DNA of 64,000 nucleotides from Bactrocera neohumeralis (Eukaryota; Arthropoda; Insecta; Diptera; Tephritidae): the NCBI RefSeq assembly GCF_024586455.1, contig NC_065921.1:88534061-88598060 (forward strand). Reading direction: 5' to 3'. This document shows, piece after piece, positions 10,001-22,530 of this stretch; the first letter of the stretch is position 1, and each line of letters begins with the position of its first letter. Under the pieces are notes generated by a model, which worked only from the letters and a program-made list of their open reading frames with translations, was not told where the DNA came from and ran no database searches. The position numbers and the translations under genes are program-made.

Positions 10001-10715
10001 TTACAGCGGCACGTCGCGAATTTAGTTGAAAATGGAGAAGAGAAAATTGAGTTCAATTTTAGTAGCAATGGAGAATTCTTGTATTAATAAATTTACACAA
10101 TTTAACTAGTGAAGTAAAGCGCACATATTTAACGCAACTAAAGTGAATGCGCCAACAAAAAGTTAATTTTATTTCTATAATTTGCTGCCAGTGGCGCTCA
10201 GCTGGGGTAATCTCGTTTGCTGCTTCAGTTCCTCTGCTTATGAAATCGACAAGCTAACAGAGAGTTGCGCTCAATATTATGTTATTATTGGGGAGATAGC
10301 TCCACACAACATGCTTGCTTGTATTTGAAGCGATAGCTATGTGGTTTTTGAAGACGTGCCGGCAAGGTTTGGCGCTTAGTCACATTTAGATTTTCTCCGC
10401 GAGCGGTTCTGACGGGAACGCGCTGATTGAAGTGTTGCTATATTAAATGTAGGTATATAACAGGTGCAATTGGAACGATACGAGCATTGCGCCAAACGTG
10501 ATAAGTGATTTAGCGTTGGAGGGAAATTAATTGACACAACAATTAAATGAACTGTTATGACTTGACATAAACGTGGTCGTTATGAGCAATTATCATTGAA
10601 CAATTAATTACAAATACGTACAAGCGTAAAAAGCGTGCGGCGAGAGTTACAAAGCACTCAACATAAATTCAGCAACAATCAACATCAAATACTAAAGTAT
10701 TTATTAATATCTAAG
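10000..10715 (+). other. Probable non-coding first exon of the dehydrogenase gene
   Basis: The stretch ends in a strong donor CTAAG|GTAAGTCG (exon end 10715). It is rich in 5'UTR-like sequence (AACATAAATTCAGCAACAATC) and has only short upstream ORFs. The matching acceptor is CTTTTCTTACAG ending at 16597, after which 40 bases precede the ATG at 16638. The left boundary is not determined. Inference only; no transcript evidence is available. Confidence 0.45.
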
Positions 10716-12096
10716 GTAAGTCGCATATTCCTACATTTTGTATAAAAAATTAATACCAATTAATCAGTTTTTAGCTGGATGACATTTTTTAAGTGTACAA
10801 ATGTACGCCTTCAAAATCATTGGCGCTGTCTGCACACTTTCACACCTCAGTCTAATATATTTAAGTTCATTTTTAAAAGTTTATTAAATAGCCATCCAAA
10901 AAGTCACCAAAAGCAATATTTGTTGTATAAACATACATATATACATACATATGCATGTAAGCATACGTAAAGGTGTATCTTCAAGGTATATAAACGTTGG
11001 TGGCCGCAGATACGAACACGCATTTAGGTAGTTGGAAAAAGAAAGTTTTTGGTGCGGCTTCTGCTTTGTTTCTATACAGCCACGCGCATGAATATGTATA
11101 CTTTTATACATGTATGTATGTCTACCAAAATATTTTTCTGTCTTACGGCATTACTAACCCACAAGTTCGGCTTATCAGCTTAACTGCACGCTCACACACG
11201 CTGCTATTTCGTGGCGTGCTGCGCTTTTTAGCGGTTGGCATCTCGCCTTTGGCAGCTGTTTCTTAGGTTTATATAGGATAGTGTATATTCCACATTTTCA
11301 ATAAAATCTGTGATTTGGCGCAAAACTTAAAGTAGCACGTTAAGTGTGTTTAAAATATAATTGAAATTCAAATAAAATTTTAAAAATTTATGAATAAAAC
11401 TAACCACTTCCTGCCCACAACTAGTATTAGCTATGCTGGTTTGTCATATATTAGCATTTCTCACTTGGGCAACAAGCTATCAGTTTCTTATTAAGTTTCT
11501 AAACCTCATGCTGTGTTCTGTGCCCAACCGCTGCCAATGAACTCTAAGTATTTTCTCCGCTACACCTTTTTAAGCTATACTCTGGCTGCAAACTCTTTCT
11601 CCTACCTTCAATTTCCATGGCACTTTGCCAGTGATAGTCAGCATTAATTTGTTTATTAGCCATATTCGTGTTTGGCGATTGTTGTCTCATTGTTAGCATA
11701 TTCACACACACACACCGCCGTATTCACATACGAGTGTTCGACCATATGTCATCGCGACTCAAATTTGCATTTTCTTTTGAACAACACTTTTGTACTCAGC
11801 AAATTGTACATCTTGTGCACACATACATACATACGTATGTATTTATACTCAGAAATAGTTACTTTGTTTTCCAACAGTTTTGAATTTTTCATGTTTCGAG
11901 TGAGCTGCCTTGGTTTTAACTTTCTTCTCTGGCTTATTAGTGTTTCTGTGTATGCTTTCTATGTAAATCTTGTTTTTATTTTAAAGTCTCTCTTTGGTTA
12001 ATATGTATGTTTGACTGCATTTCAATCCAAAACACTCATTTTCAACACATATTGGTTTACAAACGCGTTTGTTTTTAAGGTCATCTAGTATTTTAA
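10716..12096. other. Putative intron, no gene recognised
   Basis: Contains short microsatellite-like runs (ACATACAT near 10930 and 11820; CACACA near 11703). Open frames present are low-complexity and start within these repeats; none shows a domain. Confidence 0.4.
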
Positions 12097-12340
12097 TACC
12101 CTGAACAGTGTAAATTAGGTCTGTCACGATGTTGTAGCAAAGCAGGAAGTGACAAAGACCCTATAGAAGATATACATTAACACTTTCTATGAACGGCATG
12201 ACGAGCTGCGTCGCCATATCCGTCCGTTTGTAAAAACGCGACCTAGCCCCTCAGTTTGGAGATACCAATCTTTTTTCTCTTTCCTCGCACAAAGCTGCTC
12301 ACTTGTCGAACCACCGATAACGGATAAACGACAATCGGGT
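12097..12340 (-). repeat. Copy of the TATACCCT dispersed repeat
   Basis: Begins AATACCCTGAACAGTGTAAATTA and continues through the conserved blocks CCGTCCGTTTGT, CCCTCAGTTTGGAGATA and GCTGCTCACTTGTCGAACC, colinear with the full copy at 59318-59826 read in the opposite sense. Confidence 0.7.
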
Positions 12341-12439
12341 CTACGTAGGCGTAACTGACCCGGATTTTTACCCGGCCAAGGGGACGGTCGATTCGACAGA
12401 GTTCTACAACAACAACATCGACAAAAAATCACACATACC

Positions 12440-13480
12440 AATTATTAGATAGATAGATATATAGTAAAGATTGGGGTTGTGCACTGCGCCCTACCGTCTA
12501 TTGTGCCCTCCTCTATATCACATATGGTCACCAAGGTACAGCATCTTAAACAATTTCAGGAGCCTGCTGGGCGCCACTGAGGTTATGTGATCCACGTAAA
12601 TGGACTCTAGGGCCTTTATGGATGGTGCAATCCAGAAATGTGTCCTGGGCTTTCCTGTTCCATGTCGCAGAACCGCAGTTTGCGCAAGAAATTGTGTCCA
12701 TATTAGACAAGTGCTTCCTGAGCCTACAGTGCCCTGTATAAAGCGCGACAAGGAGGCGAAATTTGTCTCATTAGAGGTTGATTATTTCCTCAATCTTGCG
12801 AGGTTGTACCCTCCTAAAAGCAGCTTGGCATGGCAAGTTCCTTCTGCCTGCTGCCAGTGCTGTTTTCTCCCCATTCACTCCGCCGTGCGAAACAGCTACT
12901 TCAGAGTGTGGGACGTCACTGCGATGCATAGTTCTGACCCTGCCATCCTGGACGCTGCCGCAGAGCGCGCTAGTTCGTCGGCCAGCTCATTGCCGGCTAC
13001 CCCTTTATACACCGGCAACCAGATTAGGACATGGACGCCAATTGGACAATGGCCTATTAAAACGCCCACATATAGAAGCTAGCCTTACTGAGTGCAAAGA
13101 GATCACTAGACCGTCCAGAGCATTACGACTGTTTCCGACAGGACGTTATTAAAGCTCCCTTAATATCAAGGAAGGCCCCAACAGCGAATTCTTTAATCCT
13201 AATGGCTTCCTCAAGCCATGGCACGATAGTATGCATGGCAGTATCAACTGACCTACCTTTACAATACAATGATCCCTCGGAATTCGCCTCCTTATATACC
13301 AGACTATCAGTCTCTCCAGACTTTTTATTTGTGAAGGGTGTTACAGTTTCGGTGCAGCTGAAGTAAAGATTTTTTCTTGTTTTTGATTTTTCAAACACAT
13401 CTCTGAAGCAGCCAGTTGAATCAAGAGCTTCCTGTGTGTCGAGATTCATGGTCAAGTCGTCACTGACCAACAGGTCAACG
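12440..13480 (-). mobile_element. Non-LTR retrotransposon fragment (RT to 3' end)
   Basis: On the minus strand, 13470-13123 contains the reverse-transcriptase block YCKGRSVDTAMH...AFLDIKGA typical of Jockey/R1-type LINEs. Farther on, 12780-12560 reads FRLLVALYTGHCRLRKHLSN followed by MDTISCANCGSAT, the conserved region after RNase H with its CxxC. The frame shifts and stop codons between them show a dead copy. Confidence 0.75.
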
Positions 13481-13499
13481 TAGGGAAACTAGTTTCGGT

Positions 13500-14740
13500 T
13501 TAATTGTACTTGGCATCTGGCACAATAACCTTTCATAATGCTACTGACCTACGAGTGGGCCATTACATATGTAAATACATATGTATATAGTTACAAAAGT
13601 TTCAACATTTTATGTTTTTTATCTTTTTGTTTGATTGGCATTATAAATATGTATATGTGACGCATCAACTTTGTAACATTTCGTAATACAGCTCTTCCGT
13701 ACAAGGTGCAATGGAGGGCACGCGTGTGGTCCAAAAATAAAAAACCAGTTTGTAAAAAAAATATTTAAAATTTTTATATTTCAAATAAATCAAGCGTCAT
13801 TAGCATTTTTCCAGCAAATATAAGAGTTTTTTTTACCGCCCAAAACATTGTGCCAAGGCTAAAGGGCCCTAAGCAAAGCCACCTTTTCCAAGTGTTAGGT
13901 TAATGTGCGTTCTTATGATGTATTTATCCAGTTACTAACATTATTGCTGCAAAGAGTCTCCAAGTTCGAAAGTACAAAAGCCAATCTCAGGTGTCGCTTT
14001 GTTATTTGTTGACTTTTCGGCGGTAGTGAATTACACCTGTTAGTTAGTTAGTTAGTTAGAGTGCAATTTAAGCAACCGTGAAGTCAACACTTAAAGTAAA
14101 AAATAAACATAATAAAACAGGAGAAGATTCTATTTGCCAAAGCCAACAAAAGGTGTGACAACTGAACAACTTTGTGCAACTATTTGTACAACTAGCGGCA
14201 TTCCTACAGTTTTATGGCGTTACATTTTATTCGAGTGCTTTGAAATAACTTTATGACAAAAAGCTCCCTTGTGGAAATTTAAGGCTTGACTTTCAACGCA
14301 TTTTGTTATGACTGGCATTTAACTGACAATAATAATTTATGCATATTTCCCATCTTCAGAATATTTGTCATTGCTGTGGACACACAGTTAGGGCAAGCAA
14401 GTGCTTTGCAGCGCGAACAGCACCGTTACGGCGTCGTTGACACGCTTACGCGCCTCAATTTCGCTAGTGAAGGTGCGCACACTCGGTACAAATGGATGTG
14501 TAAACAAGCATTTTAGCCAAGTATCGAGATAAGAAAGCGCTGTGGTTACAGTCTTTTTGAAGAGCACACGCATGCGCCGTTGAATTTTGCAAACAAAAGT
14601 GCGAAAATATTTGAAATGCTCTAGAGCAGCAGGCAATATTAGCTTTGAGATCATAATACCACGTGCCACAGCCAACCAAAAATGCGAAATTTGCAAAACA
14701 ACAGCAAGAAAAATAAATAAGAAAGTTCGGGCCACTACCT
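13500..14740. other. Putative intron, no gene recognised
   Basis: AT-rich with a (TTAG)n run at 14041-14060. The 142-codon minus frame at 14816-14388 overlaps a Tc1/mariner tail and shows no domain of its own beyond that. Confidence 0.35.
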
Positions 14741-14744
14741 GCCC

Positions 14745-15562
14745 GACCCTGAACCCAATTTTCGACTGCCAATACTGCTGCAATTTCACTTTCGATATTC
14801 GTACGAAGTTCATCAATCGTCAGTGGGTTATTGGCATAGACCATAGACTTGACGCCGTTGGCCCATAGACCACATCAAACCATAATTTTTTCGGGATGCA
14901 GTGTTGACTCATGGAGTACGTGTAGATTGCTGCCTGACCTATAACGCTTATTTTGCTTATTGACAAAGCCATTCAGTCAGAAATGAGCCTAATCGCTGAA
15001 GATGATTTTTCGATGAAAATCCGGATCATTTTCAAGTTATTGCTCAGCCCAATTCACGAAAATACGACGGTTCCGGTGGTCAAGTAGATCAATTTAATCT
15101 TGTAAGTATGTAGGTCAAGATCTTTTTGCAAAATTCGCCTCAACGACGTCACAGAGATGCCCAACGCTTGAGAACGCCGTTTGAGGTACTGATTTGGGTC
15201 TTCCTCAATTGATGCGCTAGCAGCAGCAAAATTCTCCACACTAAGGGCGCTTCTTTGTCTCACTAGAACTTGAACATTTGGACTGTGCTTGTGGATTCAA
15301 ATTTTTCCACTAAACGCGCAATTGTTGTTCTGACCGGACGATTATGACGACCATAAAATGGACGTAGCGCTCTTAAAGTTGAGGCCACTGACTCCGAATT
15401 TCGGTAGTAAGTTTTAATAATTTCGTCTCGTTAGATTGTATATCTTTCCATGATGAAATGGCAAACCTTATTGAAGAGAAATGTCAAAAGAGCGAAAAAA
15501 CTGTGGCGTGTTTGCTGTCTTTATCGGTCTACTTTTGTAATGTCCCTATTGAAAACCCCGTT
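14745..15562 (-). mobile_element. Tc1/mariner-type element, internally deleted
   Basis: The minus strand starts at AACGGGGTTTTCAATAGGGAC (15562) and runs through transposase pieces shared with the elements at 17355 and 53207: IEEDPNQYLKRRSQALGISV, TSLRRILQKDLDLHTYKIKL, then MVYANNPLTIDELRTNIESE and AAVLAVENWVQ. The catalytic centre and right end are missing and there are frameshifts. Confidence 0.8.
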
Positions 15563-15589
15563 AAATATAACCCTATATCTGTTTAAATT

Positions 15590-15990
15590 AGTTTTAGATA
15601 ATACAAACAACAGTTAGGTGGTTAGGTGAACAAAACTATTATATTCTGTAGCAACATGTTGCAAGAGTATAAAAATTGTATGGAATGCAGCTGCAGTGAC
15701 AATCTTTGGGTGGATATTTATTCGGGTGCGTTCCGTATATGCATACTCAAAGCTATTGCTCCTTTACTTCTTAAGAAGATGGTAATTTATCGGAAACACT
15801 ATAGCATATACTAATCCAAATTAGATTCGTGTATGTAAAACTCGCTCATTTGATAAGACAACTTCACGAACGAAATTTGCCATGAATTGTTGTCCAAAGC
15901 AACGCTACAATTCCAGAGAAAATTGTTCAGATCGGGTCACTATACCATACAACTGTCATTTGTGAAGGGTATTTGGCTTCGGCGTAGGCA
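15590..15990. repeat. Fragments of two dispersed repeats
   Basis: 15600-15680 (minus sense TGTTGCTACAGAATATAATA) is the start of the repeat family at 38990-39960. 15905-15985 (TTGTTCAGATCGGGTCACTATA) is a piece of the TATACCCT family. Neither has coding potential. Confidence 0.55.
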
Positions 15991-16637
15991 ACGTTCACTT
16001 TTGTTCTTGTTTTCCAACTCACTTTTAATTGTGACATGCGTATTCGATAGTAGGCTCATTTTTGCGGATAATTAAACTTGCAAAGCTCCCGTTCCTTAAA
16101 CGGGTTTGTCTATTTTTACAATATTTTTGTTTTGTTTTTTGTTATGCTAATTTGCTGTTTTCAATTTTTTTGTTAAAACCAGTTTGAACAGAACTAGGAA
16201 GTATTCTGCGCTAAAGATGTGCTGAAATCGATTTTATACCCTCTTTGAAAAAGTCACTGAATTGTCTTCGGTCATTTATAAAGTTAAGAATCCATGAAAA
16301 TGCCTCTGTAAAATAGAAACTTGTAAGCACGCACTTCCAAATATGTCTCAAGCACGCTGCGTCATCCGATTGCCTGTCAAAGTCTGACATACAAATATGA
16401 ATAAACCAAACAAATATAAGCGAATGCGATGGCAGCCGGCCGGCAAGCGGTTTATCATAGTTGAACTTTGATCTTCTGTCGTCATGCGACAGTTATCAGT
16501 AGAAGCAGTTTGTGGCGCTTATCACAATTTCTATGTTCTACTGAAGCATTGAAATGTCGCAAAATCTGACTTTGTTTTCTATTTTCTTTTCTTACAGCTC
16601 TTTCTTCCTTAAAACGAATTGAGTAGAACCAACCAAA

Positions 16638-19600
16638 ATGCTGACCTGCTTTATTATTATATTCGTGATATTATTCTGCGGCTTTTATTTTGCCAAAACC
16701 TCCAAGGAGATGCCAAAGAACTGGTATGAGCTGAAAACGGAGCTGCGCTACCAATACATTGGCCTCGTAGGCCTGATACACGATTTCACATATCGATCAC
16801 GCGATCGCGTTGGTGAGTTCTAATGTCAGTTAAGCATTTTATGTATTGTAGTTGAAGTAATTAAAACCTCGGTAAGTGCCAGTAAAGAAGAAGAATTAAA
16901 GTAATTGTTCGATATAGCATTCCTAAATGAGCTTAAATTAAGCTTGCATAATGTTAAATTTAGCTTTTATTGACTGTACATTAATTGAGCACAAATATTT
17001 TGCTTTTACTTTAGCGCTTTATAAGCAACCTGGACGTGTAGCGGTAATTACGGGTGGCAACCGTGGCATTGGACTTCGCATTGTGGAGAAACTACTGGCC
17101 TGTGATATAACGGTTATAATGGGTAAGTTCGTTTCCTTCTGATTACTGCTGCTGATTCAAATTGAGGTTGTTAAAATTAAAAGAAAATCCACGCTATTCA
17201 AATTATTCGTTCGAAAATGATAATGTTTTTAATAAATCTAAAAGCATGCCTATAAATATATTAATATAATCAAATATATTCAGTTTATATGGCAGCTATA
17301 TGCTATAGTGATTCCAATGAACAATTTCTTCGAAGATTGCATCATTGCTTTATAAAGGGTTTTTCAATAGGACGCTACAAAAGTAGACCGACAGGGACAG
17401 CAAACGACGGCAAAGATATTATTTTCCGCTCTTTTCACATTTCTCTTCAGCAAGGTTTGCCATTTCATCATGGAAAGATATACGATCCAACAACGAGTCG
17501 AAATTATTAAATTTTACTACCGAAATTCGAAGTCAGTGGCTTCAACTTTCATATCGCTACAATTTATGGTCGTCAAGTTGAGCGTCTACAAAATGTTCGA
17601 ATACACAGTGTTCCCGTGCCAGTGAGACAAAGAAGTGCCCGCAGTGTCGAGAATATTGCTGCTGCTACCGCATCGATTGAGGAAGACGCAAATCAGTTTC
17701 CCACACGTCGTTCTCAAGCGTTGGGCACATCTGTGACGTCGTTGTGGCGAATTAATCTGGCGAAAAGATCTTGACATACATATGTACATCCTTACAAGAT
17801 CAAATTGACGCAAGAACTGAAGCCGCTTGACCACCAGATTTGTCGTACATTCGTGAATTGGACAGAGCAACAACTTGAAAAATTATCCGGATTTTTATCA
17901 AAAAACTATCTTCAGCGATGAGACTAATTTTTGACTGTATAGCTTCGTCAATAAGCAAAATATGCATTATTGGTCAGGCAGCAATCCACACGTTATCCAT
18001 GCGGTGCGGTTTATGGACCGGCGGCGTCATTGGGCCGTACTTTTTCCGTGATGATCAAGACCGGCACGTTGCTGTGAGTGGGAATCACTACCGCTCAATG
18101 AAAACTGAATATTTGTGGCCCGAATTGGATGATATGAACTTGGACAATATGTGTTTCCAAAAGGACGGCGCCACAAGCCACACAGTGAATTCTCACAATC
18201 GATTTATTGAAAACCAAGTTTGGTGAACGTGTTATCTCACGAAATGATCCAGTCAATTGGCTGCCTCGGTCGTGCGATTTGACGCCGTTAGACTATTTCC
18301 TGTGGGACTACGTCAAGTCTATGGTCTATGCCAACAAGCCAGCGACGATTGATGAACTTCATACGAATATCGAACGTGAAATTGCAGCAGTATCGGCCGA
18401 TTTAGGCTTGAAAACCGTCGAAGGTTAGGTTCAGCATCTGGACTTCTGCATGCGTGCCCGTGGTAGTCATGCAAAAGAATTCAAGTTCCATACATAATGG
18501 TAACGATTGTACTTTCACAGATATCACAGACTTTTGTAGCGTTCTTATTGAAAAACCCTATACAATAACCGATGCTTAATTTCGTGAAAATATCTCCTCA
18601 AATGAAAAAGTTTTTGAGTCCAATATCAAAATAAGAAATGAAAATATTTTGCTTTGATAAAAAAATCTCTCCAGTATACCTAAAACGACTACACACCTAT
18701 ATTATATGGGCATTGTAAGTGTACTAAGATTTCATTTGTACGTGAGTTAAATGTTAAACGATTGCATGCTTCACTCGCAGACCCCAAGTCCATAGCGCAT
18801 GCGCGTTGTAAGCGTCCTTGCCGGCAAAGCTTCTTCGTTGACTTGCAGAACGACAATTCGTTGGCAACAAAAACTCATCACTCAATACCAACAGACAGTG
18901 TAGAATTTATTGCAGACGTGAACATATTTTTAATTAGCTGAGTCAGGCGACTAATATTGTTAAATTATAAAGCTTAAATTTCTTGTGCAAATGTGCGATT
19001 TACACAAACGTCTATAGTCTTAAAAGCTTCAACGGAAGTTGGTCACATTTTTTTCTTGATCGTTAACGTTATGAACGTTCGCTATGCCTAAAAGTATGCT
19101 TCAAACTTTCGTGCAATTTGTCTTCAACTCTTCGCATAGCATACATTTAGGCACGATTTTTAGTTTTAAAGCTCGTTTCTCATGTTGACCGTTTGCTCGT
19201 ATTTCAGGTGTGCGTGAGCCAGCCAGCGCCGAAGCTGCGGTCACTTCCGTTGTCGACCTCACCTCAAGCGGCGGCGAACTGATATGTGAGCCACTTGACA
19301 TCGGTGATCTCACATCCGTTAAGAAATTCGCTGAAAAGGTGAAGGCGCGCTTTAACAAAGTAGACTTGCTAATCAACAATGGTGAGTTTAAAATTCGCCT
19401 CTTTGTAAAATTATAAGGTAAACTAAAAATTCTACATCCAAAGCTGGCATCATGTTTGCGCCCTTCAAGCTGACCGCCGATGGCTTCGAATCGCATATCG
19501 CTACCAACTACTTGGGTCACTTCTTGCTTACACATCTACTGTTGCCCGAGCTAAAGGCCGCGGGCAAAGCGGGCAAAAACGCGCGCATTGTAAACATTTC

Positions 19601-20113
19601 GTCCTGCGTGAATTTGATTGGACGCATCAATTATAACGACATCAATGCCCTGTAAGTACAATCAACTGTGGCTCACCAGTTTTTTCGAAATTATTTGACA
19701 CACTTTTCGTCCGCAGCAAAAATTATTATCCCGGCACTGCATACAGTCAATCGAAGTTGGCACAAATTCTCGCTACACGTCACCTGCAGACTCGCTTGAA
19801 CGCGGAGACTGCGCATGTGCAGGTGAATGCCGTGCATCCGGGCATTGTGGACACCGATCTGTTCGAGCACAGCGCCACCACTTATGTGCCGTTCGTAAAG
19901 AAGCTTTTATTCAAAAATCCCGAACAGGGTTCACGCACCGTCGTCCTTGCCGCCATCGACCCCAAGTTGGAAGGCAAGGGTGGCACTTACTTGAGCAATG
20001 GTGGACTCGGCCAAATGCATAGCGATGCGAAGGATCCAGCCAAATGTGAGAAATTATTCAAGTTCTCGTGCGAATTGTTAAAAATCGAAGATTTTGGCAA
20101 TGGAAAAATTTGA
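16638..20113 (+). CDS. Membrane-anchored short-chain dehydrogenase, DHRSX-like
   Basis: Five coding exons: 16638-16812, 17015-17122, 19208-19381, 19444-19651 and 19717-20113. Phases are consistent and the prediction is 353 residues, about the family length. Residues 1-20 are a hydrophobic anchor (LTCFIIIFVILFCGFYF). The Rossmann fold follows: TGGNRGIG at 71-78 (NAD(P) binding), NNAG at 151-154, and N174 in NYLGHF. Catalytic residues are S206 (NISSC), Y231 and K235 (YSQSK), with HPGIVDTDL after them. All SDR catalytic residues are present. Layout and wording (PGRVAVITGG, VNAVHPGIVDTDL, LEGKGGTYL) are closest, from memory, to the DHRSX/retinol-dehydrogenase-like classical SDRs. Likely an ER or lipid-droplet-side NAD(P)-dependent oxidoreductase of a lipid or retinoid-like alcohol; substrate unknown. 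Intron 2 (17123-19207) hosts a Tc1/mariner element. AATAAA at 20476 is a candidate poly(A) signal. Confidence 0.93.
17275..18640 (+). repeat. TATACCCT-family repeat interrupted by a transposon
   Basis: CAGTTTATATGGCAGCTATATGC (17281 on) is a block of the dispersed repeat. The sequence after the transposon (TTCGTGAAAATATCTCCTC, 18583 on) resembles the next block. The Tc1/mariner element therefore landed inside an older repeat within intron 2 of the dehydrogenase gene. Confidence 0.6.
17355..18560 (+). mobile_element. Tc1/mariner-type element with both ends
   Basis: Ends AAGGGTTTTTCAATAGG (17355 on) and CTTATTGAAAAACCCT (to 18559) are inverted repeats extending to the motif CGCTACAAAAGT, with TA on each side. 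Transposase pieces run in order through several frameshifts: ERYTIQQRVEIIKFYY, IEEDANQFPTRRSQALGTSV, WCGLWTGGVIGPYFFRDDQD, then RSMKTEYLWPELDD, KDGATSHTVN, and SCDLTPLDYFLWDYVKS with VYANKPATIDELHTNIEREI. About 1.2 kb; not functional. Confidence 0.88.
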
Positions 20114-20929
20114 TGCAAAGCAGCTAAGCAACGATATAGCCTATACGCCATCGTATTTTCCTTTTCCATCATAAAACACACATACTATACATTCTTTTCC
20201 AATATTTTTAAGCCACTACCAACATACCAGTTAAATCACTTTTGGATTTCGCAAGTTTTGTATTTTCTGTAGAATTATATACAGCACACACTATTTCCAT
20301 CTAAATGGCAATAGCCTTCCGATTTCTCTTATTTATATTTTTATGAAGTAGTACTGATCCAAACACAAATAACATTTGTATTAATCTGTATTAGCCGTAG
20401 TAAAAAGCATTTATATGTGAGTGTATTTATGCTAATAGTTGAACTAAACCACAATTGTGTTTATTTACATCTGTGAATAAATTTATATTTTTATATGAAA
20501 AATAACCGTATATATTTTTAATTGTAGTTTTTATGACAATCTAATCAGCTGATATTGTTTTGACAGCTGTTAACTGCTTTCTATGAATTATTAATGTTCT
20601 GAAAGTCACGGGATTACAGATAAACAAGTTCGTGTTTTACCGTTGTGAATTCAGTTGATTCTATTGATGAATATCCAGCACAAATACAAACGATTCCTTA
20701 CAAGAACTTTGATCGGAGTTTGCACAATTGCCTTGGACAACAACTCATTCAATTCCCACGACACCCGGTTCCCGGGTTTTATCCGGCAAAAGTCTGTTTT
20801 TTCGGAGATCTAAGCTCGTTTGGATCGGTGAGTTTTAGATTAAGTTTGCCATCACTGGAGCAACGCCTCAATTCCGCATAGTGACTGCAGCTGCTTACGC
20901 TTGCTTTATATCGGCTAGATGAAACGCGG

Positions 20930-22530
20930 AACTTCGCCCCAATTTTCCATGCAAAGCAGTTGTTTTAGCTAAAGGGCGATACCTTACGCTATGCCGATCC
21001 CTGTGATCCCCGAATAAGGGATCTCAATTTGGAGATTGGGCAAATGGTAAATCAACACAAGCGGACAAAATAGATATAGCACCTGAAGTCTTGCAACCTC
21101 TCCACCGGACAACTGTTAAGGCTTTGTCTAACCCGAAGAGACATGATTACCGAGTTGAAATTCAATTCAATGGTCATGCCTCTGCGGACCTGAAGAAATG
21201 CGCGAGCAATTTTAGCCGGTAAATTACACTGTACTCTTTGCTAGACAAAGCGCAAAATGTCAAAAGACTGCACACCATTTACTTTCACCGAAAGTTCAGA
21301 GTGTCATCAATAAAACAAAATCTTCCAAATCCTGATGGAATAAACATGCTAATGCTAAAACATCAAGGCTCGATGTCGCTAACCACTCTTCAAATACTCG
21401 ATGTGTGGAAAATCTGAAGAGTGGCACCTATGAAACCTGGGAAACCCGCCAACAAAGAGGAGTCCGATAACTATTCTCTCCCCAGCAGTGAAGATACTTG
21501 AGGCCTTGTCCGACCCTCACGCACCACCTAAGTCTAGCAAACGCTTACCAAAAGTGCACAGCACCACCACAGCACTTAGCGTCAAGAAAGCCCAGATAGC
21601 TCATGGCCTCAACCAAAACCCCCTTCGAGAGGACGATCCTCGTAGCGTTGGACTTGTTAAAAGCTTTTGACACAGTCAACCACACAACGCTACTTGAAGA
21701 TATCGAAAAATCTACGCTCCCTCAATGGTTGCAGAGGTGGACTCTGAACTACCTGAGCGGTCGCAATCATCCGCAACGTTCCGAAGTAAAAAGTCTAAAT
21801 TGAGAAGAATTCAACAAGACTTCTTCAGGGTGGTGTCCTCTCCCCATTGCTGTTTAACTTCTACATCTCAAAACTCCCTCAACCACCAGAGGGAATTTCT
21901 ATCCCCACGTACGCTGGTGATTGCACGATAATGACGTCAGGCAATGGAATCGATGGCTGAAAAGTATACGGCTATCTCTCCGACCTTCTCGCTTCCTCGC
22001 TGCACGGAACCTAACACTCTCCCCACTAAATCCACAGCAACCATATTCACTAACTGCACGAAGAATTACAGACGTGACCTTAATATTGCAGTCGATGGCG
22101 TTGAAATTCCGACCATCAGTAATCCTAAGATTACAAGGCAATCGACCGATCGGTCCTTAATTACGCCGCACCAATATGGTCGCTTGGATGCAGTGACACG
22201 CAGACGAGAAAGCTTCAGACATGTCAAAATACTGCACTCCGGACTATAACAGGTTGCCTTTTGATGTCTCCTATCTGCACAGTGAGGCCCGTATACTCCC
22301 AGTTAAGGAGCATAATGAACTGCTCTCAACGCAGTTTCTGCTGCGGTGTTTTCGTAGAAATCATCATAATTTTTTAAATTACTTCCAACACTTAATTTCA
22401 TACTTTTCTCCACCTTCCTCCTCTTACGAACAAGTCCGGCACAAGTTCATAGAAAGGCATTTAACGGAAAGTAGAGTAGGGTACATGCAACACATGTTAT
22501 TACAGCTGTGAATACTGTAACATACCTACA
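20930..22530 (+). mobile_element. Jockey-like non-LTR retrotransposon, degenerate
   Basis: Broken frames carry, in order: DPCDPRIRDLNLEIGQMVNQ, then NRNP/FERTILVALDLLKAFDTVNHTTLLED (reverse-transcriptase core A), WTLNYLSGR, LLFNFY with KLPQPPEG, and a damaged YAGD at the place of the YADD catalytic motif. These are followed by AARNLTLSPLNPQQ/STATIFT, VDGVEIPTISNPKI and ARILPVKEHNELLSTQFLL. The order and wording match insect Jockey-type elements. Many stops and frameshifts; no 3' tail was identified with certainty. Confidence 0.88.
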
